Below, piece after piece: positions 54,426 to 64,000 of a stretch of 64,000 nt of DNA. Positions within the stretch are counted from its first letter, which is position 1; every line of letters begins with the position of its first letter. The notes under the pieces were generated by a model. That model was not told where the DNA came from, ran no database searches, and saw only the letters and a list, made by a program, of their open reading frames with translations. Source of the DNA: Mycoplasmatota bacterium (lineage in GTDB: Bacteria; Bacillota_I; Bacilli_A; RF39; UBA660). The stretch covers positions 89,277 through 153,276 of the forward strand of contig JALFKQ010000035.1 of the NCBI GenBank assembly GCA_022774645.1. Reading direction: 5' to 3'. Made by a program: the position numbers and the translations under genes.

Positions 54426-55364
54426 ATGAAGAATAAAATAGGATTAACAATTATATTTATATTATTAATAGGTGTAATTATGCTACTATTTGCAGGAATA
54501 ATGCATAAGTTAAACGCAGAGTCTCTGAACGAAGGTTTTTACTTGTTAGGAGATGCTGAAACAAAGGTAGAATATGGGAATAAATATGATGAACTTGGAT
54601 ATGTAGCAATAGTTAATGATGTGGATTACCATAATAAAGTTATAGTAGAAAATAATGTTAATGAAGAAAAACTCGGAGAATATACTATCAATTATTATTT
54701 AACAGTTAAAAATCATAAAAAAAGCTTATCAAGAACAGTAAAAGTTGTTGATAATGTTAAACCTATAATAAAAATAAATGGAGATAAGGAAATATATTGT
54801 ACTGTTAATTTAAATGATTGTGAATTACCAAAATATGAAGCTAGTGATAATTATGATGGCAATATTATTGATAAAGTAGTTATAGAAAATAATGTTGATA
54901 TGAGTAAAAAAGGCGTATATGAAGCTAAATATAAAGTAAAAGACAGTAGTGGAAATGAAGCAGAAGAAACAGTTAAAATAAATGTTAAAGATAAGTTTGA
55001 ACATACATATGTAAATATATCAATATCAAAGCAAAAATTAACTTATTATGTTAAAAATAAACCAGTATTAGTAACAGATGTCACAACTGGTAAAAATAAT
55101 GCAACTAAAACAGGTAACTTCAAAATAAGAAATAAAGTAAGAAATACATATCTAACAGGTAAAGATTATAAATCGTTTGTTAAATATTGGATGGCTTATT
55201 CAGGAAATAGTTATGGAATACATGATGCTTCTTGGAGAAATAAATTCGGAGGATCAATATACAAAGCAAATGGAAGTCACGGATGCGTTAATGTTCCAAC
55301 AGATGCAGCAGCAAAATTATATAATATGTTAGACATTGGTACACCAGTTTATATTAAGAGATAA
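54426..55364 (+). CDS. L,D-transpeptidase (YkuD) with Ig-like domains
   Basis: The 312-residue protein has an N-terminal membrane anchor (about 5-26), two Ig-like (DUF5011-type) domains (about 35-115 and 116-190; EASDNYDGNIIDKV, YKVKDSSGNEAEETVKI) and a C-terminal YkuD domain (about 195-312) with IHDASWR and the catalytic GSHGCVNVP. These enzymes make 3-3 crosslinks in peptidoglycan or attach proteins to it. No Shine-Dalgarno is visible; a large hairpin ends one base before the ATG. Confidence 0.92.
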   Translation: MKNKIGLTIIFILLIGVIMLLFAGIMHKLNAESLNEGFYLLGDAETKVEYGNKYDELGYVAIVNDVDYHNKVIVENNVNEEKLGEYTINYYLTVKNHKKSLSRTVKVVDNVKPIIKINGDKEIYCTVNLNDCELPKYEASDNYDGNIIDKVVIENNVDMSKKGVYEAKYKVKDSSGNEAEETVKINVKDKFEHTYVNISISKQKLTYYVKNKPVLVTDVTTGKNNATKTGNFKIRNKVRNTYLTGKDYKSFVKYWMAYSGNSYGIHDASWRNKFGGSIYKANGSHGCVNVPTDAAAKLYNMLDIGTPVYIKR

Positions 55365-55371
55365 AAAATAG

Positions 55372-55400
55372 TTGCATTTATAAAACTTATATGTTACTAT
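55372..55400 (+). promoter_or_regulatory. Probable uraA-upp promoter
   Basis: TTGCAT (55372-55377) and TACTAT (55395-55400) are 17 bases apart. A start near 55407 would give a 150-base leader before uraA. Confidence 0.5.
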
Positions 55401-55418
55401 TTATTAAAGGTTAAAAAT

Positions 55419-55505
55419 ATGAGAGAATTGAAGTCAAAAAAATTTGTTGTTTTAAAAAAATGTACTAATATTATTGATTTTAATTCTTTTTTAAATTCTC
55501 ATTGA
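55419..55505 (+). CDS. Putative 28-residue leader peptide before uraA
   Basis: MRELKSKKFVVLKKCTNII.. is encoded from an ATG behind AAAGG to a TGA that lies inside the left arm of the terminator hairpin. The coding stretch is very U-rich in its second half. Its position, not its sequence, suggests a regulatory leader in which a translating ribosome would disrupt the hairpin. Confidence 0.45.
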   Translation: MRELKSKKFVVLKKCTNIIDFNSFLNSH

Positions 55506-55527
55506 TTTATTCAATGAGATTTTTTTT
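55497..55527 (+). terminator. Candidate attenuator upstream of uraA
   Basis: TCTCATTGA and TCAATGAGA form a perfect 9-bp stem with a five-base loop followed by eight Ts. It is 33 bases before the uraA ATG, too close for a promoter in between, so uraA transcription probably has to read through it. No PyrR-type binding loop was found. Confidence 0.7.
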
Positions 55528-55560
55528 GACCTGATTTATTGTTTTAAAAAGGAGGAAAAT

Positions 55561-56838
55561 ATGAAAAGCAGTAAAATGTTACTTGGAGTTAATGACAAAC
55601 CACCATTATTAAAATGGATATTATTATCATTGCAACATGTATTTGCAATGTTTGGAGCAACAATTCTTGTTCCAATTTTAGTTAATAAAGCAGTAGGAAG
55701 TGATGTGTTATCTATACCAGTAGCACTAATAAGTTCTGGAATTGGTACTCTAATTTATATAATATGTACAAAGGGAAAATCACCAGTTTATCTTGGAAGT
55801 TCATTTGCATTTATTACACCAATGATTGTTGCATTTGCTAAATGTGGAAAGGCAAGTGTATTTACAGGAATAATGGCAGTAGGACTAGTTTATGTGCTAG
55901 TAGCTTTAATAATTAAATTAGTAGGTAAAAACTGGATAAATAAATTATTACCACCAATAGTAGTTGGACCCATGATTATGATAATAGGTTTATCACTAGC
56001 ACCAACAGCAATAGAAGAAATAGGATTAAACTTAGAAAAAGTACCTTGGAAAAATATAGTAGTTGCATTAATATCATTCTTAACAACAGGAGTCCTTGCA
56101 GTAAGAGGTAAAGGATTTTTAAAAGTAATACCTTTTTTACTTGGTATGGTTGCAGGATATATTTCATCAATAATACTAGGTATGGTCAATTTAAAAGAAA
56201 TATTTGAAACAAGTTTTATAGCTGTACCGGATTTTTATGTACCATTTGTACATTATAAATTAAATTTTGCAGGGATATTAACAATTGTACCAATAGCTCT
56301 TGTTACTATATCTGAGCATATTGGAGATCACAAAGTTTTAAGTGAAATAATTGATAAAGATTTAATAACTGATCCAGGACTTGATAATACACTTATGGGA
56401 GATGGAATGGCAACATTTGCAGCAGGCTTGATTGGTGGGCCAGCTAACACAACATATGGAGAAAATACATCAGTTGTTGGAATGACAAAAGTAGCATCAG
56501 TTTGGGTTATTGGATTAGCAGCAATAATAGCAATAATATTTGGATTTTTAGGACAATTAACAGCAATTATTTCTTCAATACCAAGTCCAGTTTTAGGAGG
56601 AGTATCAATATTACTTTATGGATTTATATCAGTAAATGGATTAAAAATATTAATTCAAAACAAAGCAGACTTTGAAAATACTAAAAATGTAATAGTAGCT
56701 TCATCAATGTTAGTACTTGGTTTAGGTGGAGCAGCAATATCAATAATTACAAAAAACATATCAGTATCAATATCAGGAATGAGTTTAGCAGCACTAGTTG
56801 GAATATTATTAAATCTATTTATAAAGGAGAGTAAATAA
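55561..56838 (+). CDS. uraA: Uracil permease (NCS2/NAT family)
   Basis: The 425-residue protein has 12-14 hydrophobic segments and the NAT signatures: QHVFAMFGATILVP (about 24-37), LGSSFAFI, TISEHIGDHKVL (His/Glu substrate region, about 257) and GGPANTTYGENTSVVGMTK (about 294-312), diagnostic of UraA/PyrP-type uracil:proton symporters. Perfect ribosome site AAGGAGG. It overlaps upp by one base (TAATG), so uptake and salvage are coupled. Confidence 0.93.
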   Translation: MKSSKMLLGVNDKPPLLKWILLSLQHVFAMFGATILVPILVNKAVGSDVLSIPVALISSGIGTLIYIICTKGKSPVYLGSSFAFITPMIVAFAKCGKASVFTGIMAVGLVYVLVALIIKLVGKNWINKLLPPIVVGPMIMIIGLSLAPTAIEEIGLNLEKVPWKNIVVALISFLTTGVLAVRGKGFLKVIPFLLGMVAGYISSIILGMVNLKEIFETSFIAVPDFYVPFVHYKLNFAGILTIVPIALVTISEHIGDHKVLSEIIDKDLITDPGLDNTLMGDGMATFAAGLIGGPANTTYGENTSVVGMTKVASVWVIGLAAIIAIIFGFLGQLTAIISSIPSPVLGGVSILLYGFISVNGLKILIQNKADFENTKNVIVASSMLVLGLGGAAISIITKNISVSISGMSLAALVGILLNLFIKESK

Positions 56839-57464
56839 TGAAAGAAATTATATTAGATCACCCACTTGTTACACATAAATTATCAATATTAAGAGATAAA
56901 AATACAGGTACAAAAGAATTTAGAGAAATAATAAGTGAAATAGCAATATTACTGTGTTATGAAGCAACAAAAGATGCTACACTAGATGATATAACAATTG
57001 AAACACCGCTTACAAAGTATGATACTAAAAAGTTAAATGAAGATAAATATGCATTTGTACCTATATTAAGAGCTGGAATGAGTATGGTTGATGGTATTAT
57101 TAAAGTAATACCAAATGCTAAAATAGGGCATATCGGGCTATATAGAAATGAAAAAACACTTGAGCCAGTGGAATATTATTATAAAATGCCTGACAAAATA
57201 GAAGAAAGAGAAGTATTTGTTTTAGATCCAATGTTAGCAACAGGAGGAAGTGCAATAGCAACAATAAATAGATTAAAAAAAGATGGTGTTAAAAAAATAA
57301 AATTTCTGTGTATAATAGCTTCTCCAGAAGGTATAGAGAAACTAAAAAATGCACACAATGATGTACAAATATATTGTGCATGCAAAGATAAATGTTTAAA
57401 TGAAAATGGTTATATATTACCAGGTTTAGGAGATGCAGGAGATAGAGTTTACGGAACTAAGTAA
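56838..57464 (+). CDS. upp: Uracil phosphoribosyltransferase
   Basis: Upp converts uracil and PRPP to UMP. The 208-residue protein has the family start DHPLVTHKLSILRDKNTGT (about 6-24), FVPILRAGMSMVDG, the PRPP motif VFVLDPMLATGGSA (about 124-137), and the uracil-binding ending YILPGLGDAGDRVYGT. The start overlaps uraA. Together they form a pyrimidine salvage operon under the upstream candidate attenuator. Confidence 0.97.
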   Translation: MKEIILDHPLVTHKLSILRDKNTGTKEFREIISEIAILLCYEATKDATLDDITIETPLTKYDTKKLNEDKYAFVPILRAGMSMVDGIIKVIPNAKIGHIGLYRNEKTLEPVEYYYKMPDKIEEREVFVLDPMLATGGSAIATINRLKKDGVKKIKFLCIIASPEGIEKLKNAHNDVQIYCACKDKCLNENGYILPGLGDAGDRVYGTK

Positions 57465-57514
57465 ACCATACTAAAACTTATACAAAAAAATAAATAAAAT
57501 GTTATAATTAAGTT

Positions 57515-58147
57515 ATGATAAAGAAAATATTAAAAGAAAATTATTTATATTTAATAATTATAATACTTCTTATTATAACTTTTTTAATTATAAAAAATAC
57601 TAATATATATAATAAAATAGTTGATATTGATTATACCGTTATAGAATTTATAGGTAATCATGTTGACAAAAGATTAACAGCAGTTTTTAATTTTTTAACG
57701 AATTTTGGTGATTGGTACATACCAACTATAATTATCGTGTGTATTTTATTGTTTATTAAAAATAAATGGTATTTTACATTAATAACAGGAAGTTATACAA
57801 TTTCAGGACTTGTTGTATTAATATCTAAATTGTTAGTAAGAAGACCAAGACCTCTTGTAGCATTAATAGATATACCTAAGAGTTATAGCTTTCCAAGTGG
57901 ACACACATTAACATCAATATTGTTTTATATGGTACTTTGGTATTTACTTACTAAAAACACAAATAGATTTAATAAAGCAGTGTTCTTTTCCTTATTTATT
58001 TTATTAGCAATATTAGTTGGATTTTCAAGAATATATTTAGGAGTACATTTCTTTTCTGATGTAATAGGAGGTCTTATTTTATCAATACCTTGTACTCTTA
58101 TGTGTTTAAATATAATAAATAAAAACTTTGGAGAAAAATTAAAATGA
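57515..58147 (+). CDS. PAP2-family membrane phosphatase
   Basis: The 210-residue protein has six hydrophobic segments and the three acid-phosphatase motifs KLLVRRPRP (about 108-116), PSGHT (about 127-131) and SRIYLGVHFFSDVIGG (about 170-185). Such enzymes dephosphorylate undecaprenyl pyrophosphate or phosphatidate. The start ATG sits close behind a TATAAT box and lacks a clear ribosome site. It overlaps the patatin gene by four bases (ATGA). Confidence 0.88.
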   Translation: MIKKILKENYLYLIIIILLIITFLIIKNTNIYNKIVDIDYTVIEFIGNHVDKRLTAVFNFLTNFGDWYIPTIIIVCILLFIKNKWYFTLITGSYTISGLVVLISKLLVRRPRPLVALIDIPKSYSFPSGHTLTSILFYMVLWYLLTKNTNRFNKAVFFSLFILLAILVGFSRIYLGVHFFSDVIGGLILSIPCTLMCLNIINKNFGEKLK

Positions 58148-59205
58148 GAGGTTTAGTTTTAGAAGGTGGAGGAGCAAAAGGAGCATATGAAGCTGGTGCT
58201 ATTAAAGCACTTCAAAAAAAGAAAATATATTTTGATGGTGTTAGTGGAACCTCAATAGGTGCAATAAATGCAGCTTTTTATGCCGAAAGAAATTTAACAG
58301 GGCTTTATAAATTATGGGAAAGTACAGATAGTAGTGAACTATTTGGAATCGATGGAGAATTTCTAAATAACATTTCACATTTAAAGTTTAAAAAATCTGA
58401 AATAAAAAAGAATAAAGAAAGTATAAGATCAGTGATTAAAAATTTTGGTATAGACACTAAAAATATAAGAGCATTGTTAGACAAATACATAAAAGAAGAT
58501 AGATTAAGAAAAACAAAAATAGATTTTGTGCTTGTTACATTTAGTATAAATGATTTAAAACCGGTAATAGTACATAAAAATGATATACCAAAAGATAAAA
58601 TACAAGAATATATAATGGCAAGTGCATATCTACCTGGATTTAAATTTGAGAAAATTATTGATAATAAATATTATATAGATGGTGGAGTCTATGATAGATG
58701 CCCAGTTAATGAATTAATTGATGCAGGATATGATGAAATATTTGTAATAAAAGCTTGGCAAAACAAATTAAAATATAAAAAGAAACCTGGAATAAAAATA
58801 CACGAAATTAAGCCAAGAGAAGACTTAGGCTCTGTCTTAGTTTTCACAAAAGAAGTATCCACATACAGAATGAATTTGGGTTATTATGATACTTTAAAAT
58901 ACTTAGATAATCTAGATGGAAAGAAGTATTATTTTAAATATTATAGTGACAAGTATTATGATAATCTTTTCGATAAAATATGGTATAAAAAAATAATTAA
59001 AAAATATAATAACAATATAGTACCTAAATCAAATAAAGATTTTATTATTAAAATAATAGAGAAGGTATGTAAAGAATTAAATATAGAAAGATTCAAAATA
59101 TATAATACACCATATCTACTTACTAAATTAAAATACAAAATGATAGAAAAAAGAGATAATTACTATTATGATTTTATTAAAAATATAAAAGTGGATTTTG
59201 AATAA
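58144..59205 (+). CDS. Patatin-like phospholipase (RssA-like)
   Basis: The 353-residue protein has the oxyanion motif LEGGGAKGAYEAGAIKAL (about 5-22), the nucleophile GTSIGA (about 36-41) and the catalytic Asp in IDGGVYDR (about 179-186). Patatins are lipid acyl hydrolases with a Ser-Asp dyad. No signal peptide, so it is probably cytoplasmic or membrane-associated. Overlap with PAP2 suggests a shared role in lipid turnover. Confidence 0.9.
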   Translation: MRGLVLEGGGAKGAYEAGAIKALQKKKIYFDGVSGTSIGAINAAFYAERNLTGLYKLWESTDSSELFGIDGEFLNNISHLKFKKSEIKKNKESIRSVIKNFGIDTKNIRALLDKYIKEDRLRKTKIDFVLVTFSINDLKPVIVHKNDIPKDKIQEYIMASAYLPGFKFEKIIDNKYYIDGGVYDRCPVNELIDAGYDEIFVIKAWQNKLKYKKKPGIKIHEIKPREDLGSVLVFTKEVSTYRMNLGYYDTLKYLDNLDGKKYYFKYYSDKYYDNLFDKIWYKKIIKKYNNNIVPKSNKDFIIKIIEKVCKELNIERFKIYNTPYLLTKLKYKMIEKRDNYYYDFIKNIKVDFE

Positions 59206-59220
59206 ATTATAAAAAAACTA

Positions 59221-59260
59221 TTGCAAAAGTATTAAAAAATTGCTAAAATACTTTATGCAA
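59221..59260 (+). promoter_or_regulatory. tRNA-Gly promoter within an inverted repeat
   Basis: TTGCAA (59221-59226) and an extended -10 TGcTAAAAT (TAAAAT at 59244-59249) are 17 bases apart. The arms TTGCAAAAGTATT and AATACTTTATGCAA, complementary with one bulge, overlap both promoter boxes. Confidence 0.65.
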
Positions 59261-59261
59261 T

Positions 59262-59336
59262 GCAGGTATAGTTCAACGGTTAGAATGTGGCCTTGCCAAG
59301 GCTAAGATGTCGGTTCGATTCCGATTACTTGCTCCA
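59262..59336 (+). tRNA. tRNA-Gly (anticodon GCC)
   Basis: A 75-base cloverleaf: acceptor GCAGGTA pairs with TACTTGC (one G-U), anticodon loop TTGCCAA giving GCC, T-arm GGTTCGATTCC, encoded CCA. Its 3' end borders foreign-looking DNA and is a candidate attachment site for the element that follows. Confidence 0.95.
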
Positions 59337-59381
59337 GTGACGTTTCTGTTCGAACTTTTATAGTTTGAACTTGAGATACAT

Positions 59382-59408
59382 ATCAATCCGTTCGGGTTGA
59401 TTTTTTTG
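59382..59408 (+). terminator. Terminator after tRNA-Gly
   Basis: ATCAATCC and GGGTTGAT (one G-U) form an 8-bp stem with a GTTC loop followed by seven Ts. Just before it, GTTCGAAC and GTTTGAAC (59348-59370) form another, imperfect inverted repeat. Confidence 0.85.
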
Positions 59409-59447
59409 TGTTTACAAAAGAATTAATAAGGAAAGGATGTGATTTTT

Positions 59448-59723
59448 ATGATAAAGTTTACTACACAAGAGTTAGAAATGGAAAGTAATCTTAAACAACG
59501 TATTGAGTTTATTTGTGAGTTTTGCCATACTACACCAAAGATTATCAATGGTAGTATCAAACGAATAAACAATACTAACTTGAACTACCTAGAACCACAT
59601 AAAATCATTATAAACAATACTACTTTTCTAGCATTTAACTATTCTACTGATATTTATGTAGGTAATTTAAGTAAAAAGATTAAATTAGTAGAACTTGAAG
59701 ATTACATAAAGAATATGGCTTAA
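59448..59723 (+). CDS. Element-borne small protein, unknown
   Basis: The ATG at 59448 is ten bases after AAAGG and preferred to the GTG of the track; 91 residues. It has no membrane segment; a CEFC pair (about 26-29) and a helical N-terminus are visible. It could be a recombination accessory or regulatory protein by position before the recombinase, but no motif supports that. Family not recognised. Confidence 0.6.
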   Translation: MIKFTTQELEMESNLKQRIEFICEFCHTTPKIINGSIKRINNTNLNYLEPHKIIINNTTFLAFNYSTDIYVGNLSKKIKLVELEDYIKNMA

Positions 59724-59881
59724 ACACTAATGAGTTTTGCAAATGATATTGACTTTTTCTCTTTAAAACCTTATCATATAAAGCGAAAACAAGGGGAATT
59801 TACATACCAAATCTTTTTAATGGGGTTATGATTTGGAAGTACACAATTTAAAAACATAAGTTAAAGAGATAAAGGTAGTAG

Positions 59882-61900
<2,019 letters not shown>

Positions 61901-61984
61901 ATAATTAAATAAATAATGGAGCAAGTTTAAAACAAAAAAGTTTACTTTTCTTGTTTTAGACTTATCTATCATAAAAGATTTTTT

Positions 61985-62215
61985 GCTAACTTTTTAATGA
62001 AAAAAGTTATAACAAACGTGGCACGTTTTGTTGAACGAAGTTCAATGAAAGTGGCGATAGTTTGTTACCAAGACTTATGTAATTTTGTTTTATTGCGTTA
62101 GCTTTAAAACATTATGGAATAAGTCAAAAGGGTTCTAGGGAAGCCCTAGCCCACGAGGTAATTTTGATGGTACGTCAAAATACCTAGGGGGTTAAACATT
62201 TTGACAAAGCCAAAA
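61985..62215. other. oriT: Palindrome-rich non-coding block, candidate oriT
   Basis: Upstream of the relaxase operon several inverted repeats cluster: an ACGTGgCACGT-centred one (62011-62032), TTGAACgaaGTTCAA (62031-62045), CTAGGGaagCCCTAG (62135-62149) and AGGTAATTTTGA/TCAAAATACCT (62156-62185). Relaxases of the Mob families nick at such repeats next to their own genes. The exact nick site cannot be assigned by eye. Confidence 0.5.
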
Positions 62216-62246
62216 TAAGTTTAAAATAAGGAGTGTGATTTTATAT

Positions 62247-62459
62247 ATGGACTTTGAATATAAACGAGAATTTTATAATTTAAAATATGGTAAATGCCAT
62301 CTAATTGATGAGAAAGAAAACTTGTATTTAATCTATGCTGATAATTGTTTTAATCACTATATCGTTTGTACCTATATTGAACCAAATTCTAATGCAATGA
62401 TGAATCAAGAGTTCTTCCCTACTTTAGAAGATGCAAGAAAATATTTTAATGATAAATAA
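62247..62459 (+). CDS. Element-borne small protein, unknown
   Basis: The 70-residue ORF from the ATG at 62247 has no membrane segment, is rich in Tyr, Asn and acidic residues, and ends LEDARKYFNDK. The AAGGAG site is 13 bases from the ATG, so the GTG at 62235 is unlikely but not excluded. It lies 15 bases before the relaxase gene and may be an accessory protein. Family not recognised. Confidence 0.6.
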   Translation: MDFEYKREFYNLKYGKCHLIDEKENLYLIYADNCFNHYIVCTYIEPNSNAMMNQEFFPTLEDARKYFNDK

Positions 62460-62474
62460 GGGGGTTGATAGTTT

Positions 62475-63866
62475 ATGAGCGAATTGTCTTACTCACTACA
62501 TTTAAGTAGTGATAAAAATAGAAAGCCATCATCAAAAAATATGGCAAAGAACAATACTTCTGGTTCTACCTCTCTATCTAATAATGCTATCCAAAATGCA
62601 AAGCAATTATCAAGAGTAGATAAACATAACTATCGTAAGTATGATAACAATAGCGAATTGATAGAAATAATCAAAGGTACTACTTCTCTTTATGAAGATG
62701 TTAAAAATCTCTATTTAGAAGAATTTGAAGAAGCAAGACTTGAATATAACAAAGAGCAAGAAAATAAAGGTAGAAATGATAGAAAGATTACTGATTACTT
62801 TAAAAAGATAAGTGATAATACTAAAAACGATCTTGCTTGTGAGATTATTATAGAACTTGGAGATAAAAAATACTGGGACACTAAAGATGATAAATTTAAA
62901 CATAAAATGACTAATGTCTTTAAAGAACAACTTAATGATTTACAAGAGTTAGTTCCTGATTTTAAAATAGCAAGTGCAATTATTCATTATGATGAAACAA
63001 GTCCACATCTTCATGTTGTAGGTGTACCAATAAAATATAAAAGCAAAAATGGTATGTCTAAACAAGTTGGTAAAGGCGATGTTTTCACTAGAGATAGTTT
63101 ACGTACTATTCAAGATAAAATGAGAACATTGTGTATTGCAAGTTTTAATAAAGAATATGGTCTTAATAATATCTTAAAGAAGAAAGAAAAAGGCAGAAAT
63201 AAAGACATAAATGTTAAAGATATGACTAACTACCAAGCAATGAAAGAAGAACTTAATAAGAACAAAGAAGCATTAGAAATTGCGAGTAAAAAATCTAGTG
63301 AACTTGATAAAACTACAAATGATATTAAAGATACTATCAATAATCTAAAAAAAGCACCAATAGTTAAAAATACCTACACTATTTCAGAGAGTGATAGAAA
63401 TAAGATTATAGACTATGTTGATAAAGTTCAGGATACTAACAAAGATTTTAAAAAGACTGAAATGTTATCAGTAACCTTAAATAATGTTGATACTGAATTA
63501 CAAGAAAATAGAGAAAAGATTAAAATACTGACTGAAAATAATAAAGCATTAACTCTTAAAGTTGATACTTTATCTAAAAATATTGATAATAAAAACAAAG
63601 AGATTAAAGAGTTAAAAAATGATAATAAACACCTACAAGAAATGGTCGATTATTTCAAAAATCTATTTAGAAGATTAGTAAAATTCATTAAAAATAAGAT
63701 GTTTGGTAAAGAAAAGGAACGAGAGGATTATTGGAAAGTATCTAAAGATATGTACGAACACGGAATATTTAGTGATGAAACTATTGAATCAATTAAAGAT
63801 GATTATGTTTGGAATAAAGAAAATGATAAACATAAAGATAAAGGTCGAGATGACTTTGAATTATAG
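62475..63866 (+). CDS. MobV-family relaxase (Pre/Mob)
   Basis: The 463-residue protein has the MobV N-terminal domain with HNYRKYDNNSELI (about 51-63), the metal-binding IHYDETSPHLHVVGVP (about 171-186) and FTRDSLRTIQDKM. A long coiled-coil (about 255-410) and a basic segment follow, as in plasmid-recombination proteins. It nicks oriT and pilots the DNA strand during mobilization by a helper conjugation system. Ribosome site AAGGGGGTTGATAG. Confidence 0.92.
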   Translation: MSELSYSLHLSSDKNRKPSSKNMAKNNTSGSTSLSNNAIQNAKQLSRVDKHNYRKYDNNSELIEIIKGTTSLYEDVKNLYLEEFEEARLEYNKEQENKGRNDRKITDYFKKISDNTKNDLACEIIIELGDKKYWDTKDDKFKHKMTNVFKEQLNDLQELVPDFKIASAIIHYDETSPHLHVVGVPIKYKSKNGMSKQVGKGDVFTRDSLRTIQDKMRTLCIASFNKEYGLNNILKKKEKGRNKDINVKDMTNYQAMKEELNKNKEALEIASKKSSELDKTTNDIKDTINNLKKAPIVKNTYTISESDRNKIIDYVDKVQDTNKDFKKTEMLSVTLNNVDTELQENREKIKILTENNKALTLKVDTLSKNIDNKNKEIKELKNDNKHLQEMVDYFKNLFRRLVKFIKNKMFGKEKEREDYWKVSKDMYEHGIFSDETIESIKDDYVWNKENDKHKDKGRDDFEL

Positions 63867-64000
63867 TTTTTAAGAGGATGTTTTATAAGTGATGAATTAC
63901 TTTATAAGTAGTTCTCTTTTTTTGCTCTTAAACACTATTAAAATGCCTTAAAAAGTAGTATAATTAGATTATAAAAGTGATACACAAATAGTAATTTGTA

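Noticed and set aside
55405-55560. PyrR-binding loop in the uraA leader
   Set aside because: No sequence like the PyrR consensus (ARUCCNGNGAGGYU) is present.
63867-64000. Gene at the right window edge
   Set aside because: Only AT-rich sequence with a promoter-like AGTATAAT is seen after the relaxase; no start codon with a supported frame.

Overview
The window is an origin-proximal stretch of a very A+T-rich, Gram-positive-type (Firmicutes/Bacilli-related) chromosome. The standard code is used: TGG is the Trp codon and TGA ends several genes, so this is not a Mycoplasma-type TGA=Trp genome. The order dnaA-dnaN-recF-gyrB-gyrA, SRP RNA, tadA-dnaX-ybaB-recR-bofA, holB-ricT-trmN6-rsmI, pth-mfd-spoVT, tatD-3D protein-ksgA-yabG-veg-spoVG-yabP-yabQ-divIC-tilS-ftsH is a compacted version of the Bacillus subtilis origin region. 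Spore genes (spoVT, yabG, yabP, yabQ, a short bofA) suggest an endospore-forming, probably gut-associated deep Bacilli lineage (RF39-like). The lineage is my inference; the gene content is directly visible.

Layout. 1-2.1 kb: oriC, with DnaA boxes on both sides of dnaA. 2.1-9.4 kb: replication genes, with a ComK-family competence regulator where B. subtilis has yaaA. 9.4-10.1 kb: a non-coding centromere-like block with four ParB-type parS palindromes and one Noc-type box, then the SRP RNA. 10.1-30.8 kb: dense co-oriented housekeeping and sporulation operons, mostly with start/stop overlaps. 30.8-33.1 kb (minus strand): dCMP deaminase, lipid-linked glycosyltransferase, GtrA flippase and a small membrane protein. 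33.2-39.8 kb: a degenerate ABC exporter, a P-type cation ATPase and a truncated RNB nuclease. 39.9-46.8 kb: lineage-specific envelope genes from a near-perfect promoter, including a Cys-rich pilin-like protein and a CPHC thioredoxin. 46.8 kb: tRNA-Cys. 47-55.4 kb: an ABC remnant, a phosphodiesterase, a CrtI-like/ferredoxin-reductase pair, an LtaS-like enzyme, an OGG-type glycosylase and an L,D-transpeptidase. 55.4-57.5 kb: uraA-upp behind a candidate transcription attenuator. 57.5-59.2 kb: PAP2 phosphatase and patatin. 59.26 kb: tRNA-Gly. From there to the window end lies the left part of an integrated mobilizable element (large serine recombinase, candidate oriT, MobV relaxase) whose right end is not in the window.

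How it fits together. The left half is the replication, segregation, translation-quality and sporulation core. The right half is envelope and lipid biology plus nucleotide salvage. Most notable: (i) comK at the origin with helically phased repeats upstream; (ii) parS plus Noc-box clustering, with one parS doubling as the gyrA terminator; (iii) two leader-peptide attenuator candidates, before uraA and before the serine recombinase; (iv) the Cys-rich surface protein and CPHC thioredoxin pair. All start choices, promoters and terminators were read by eye and were not scored computationally.
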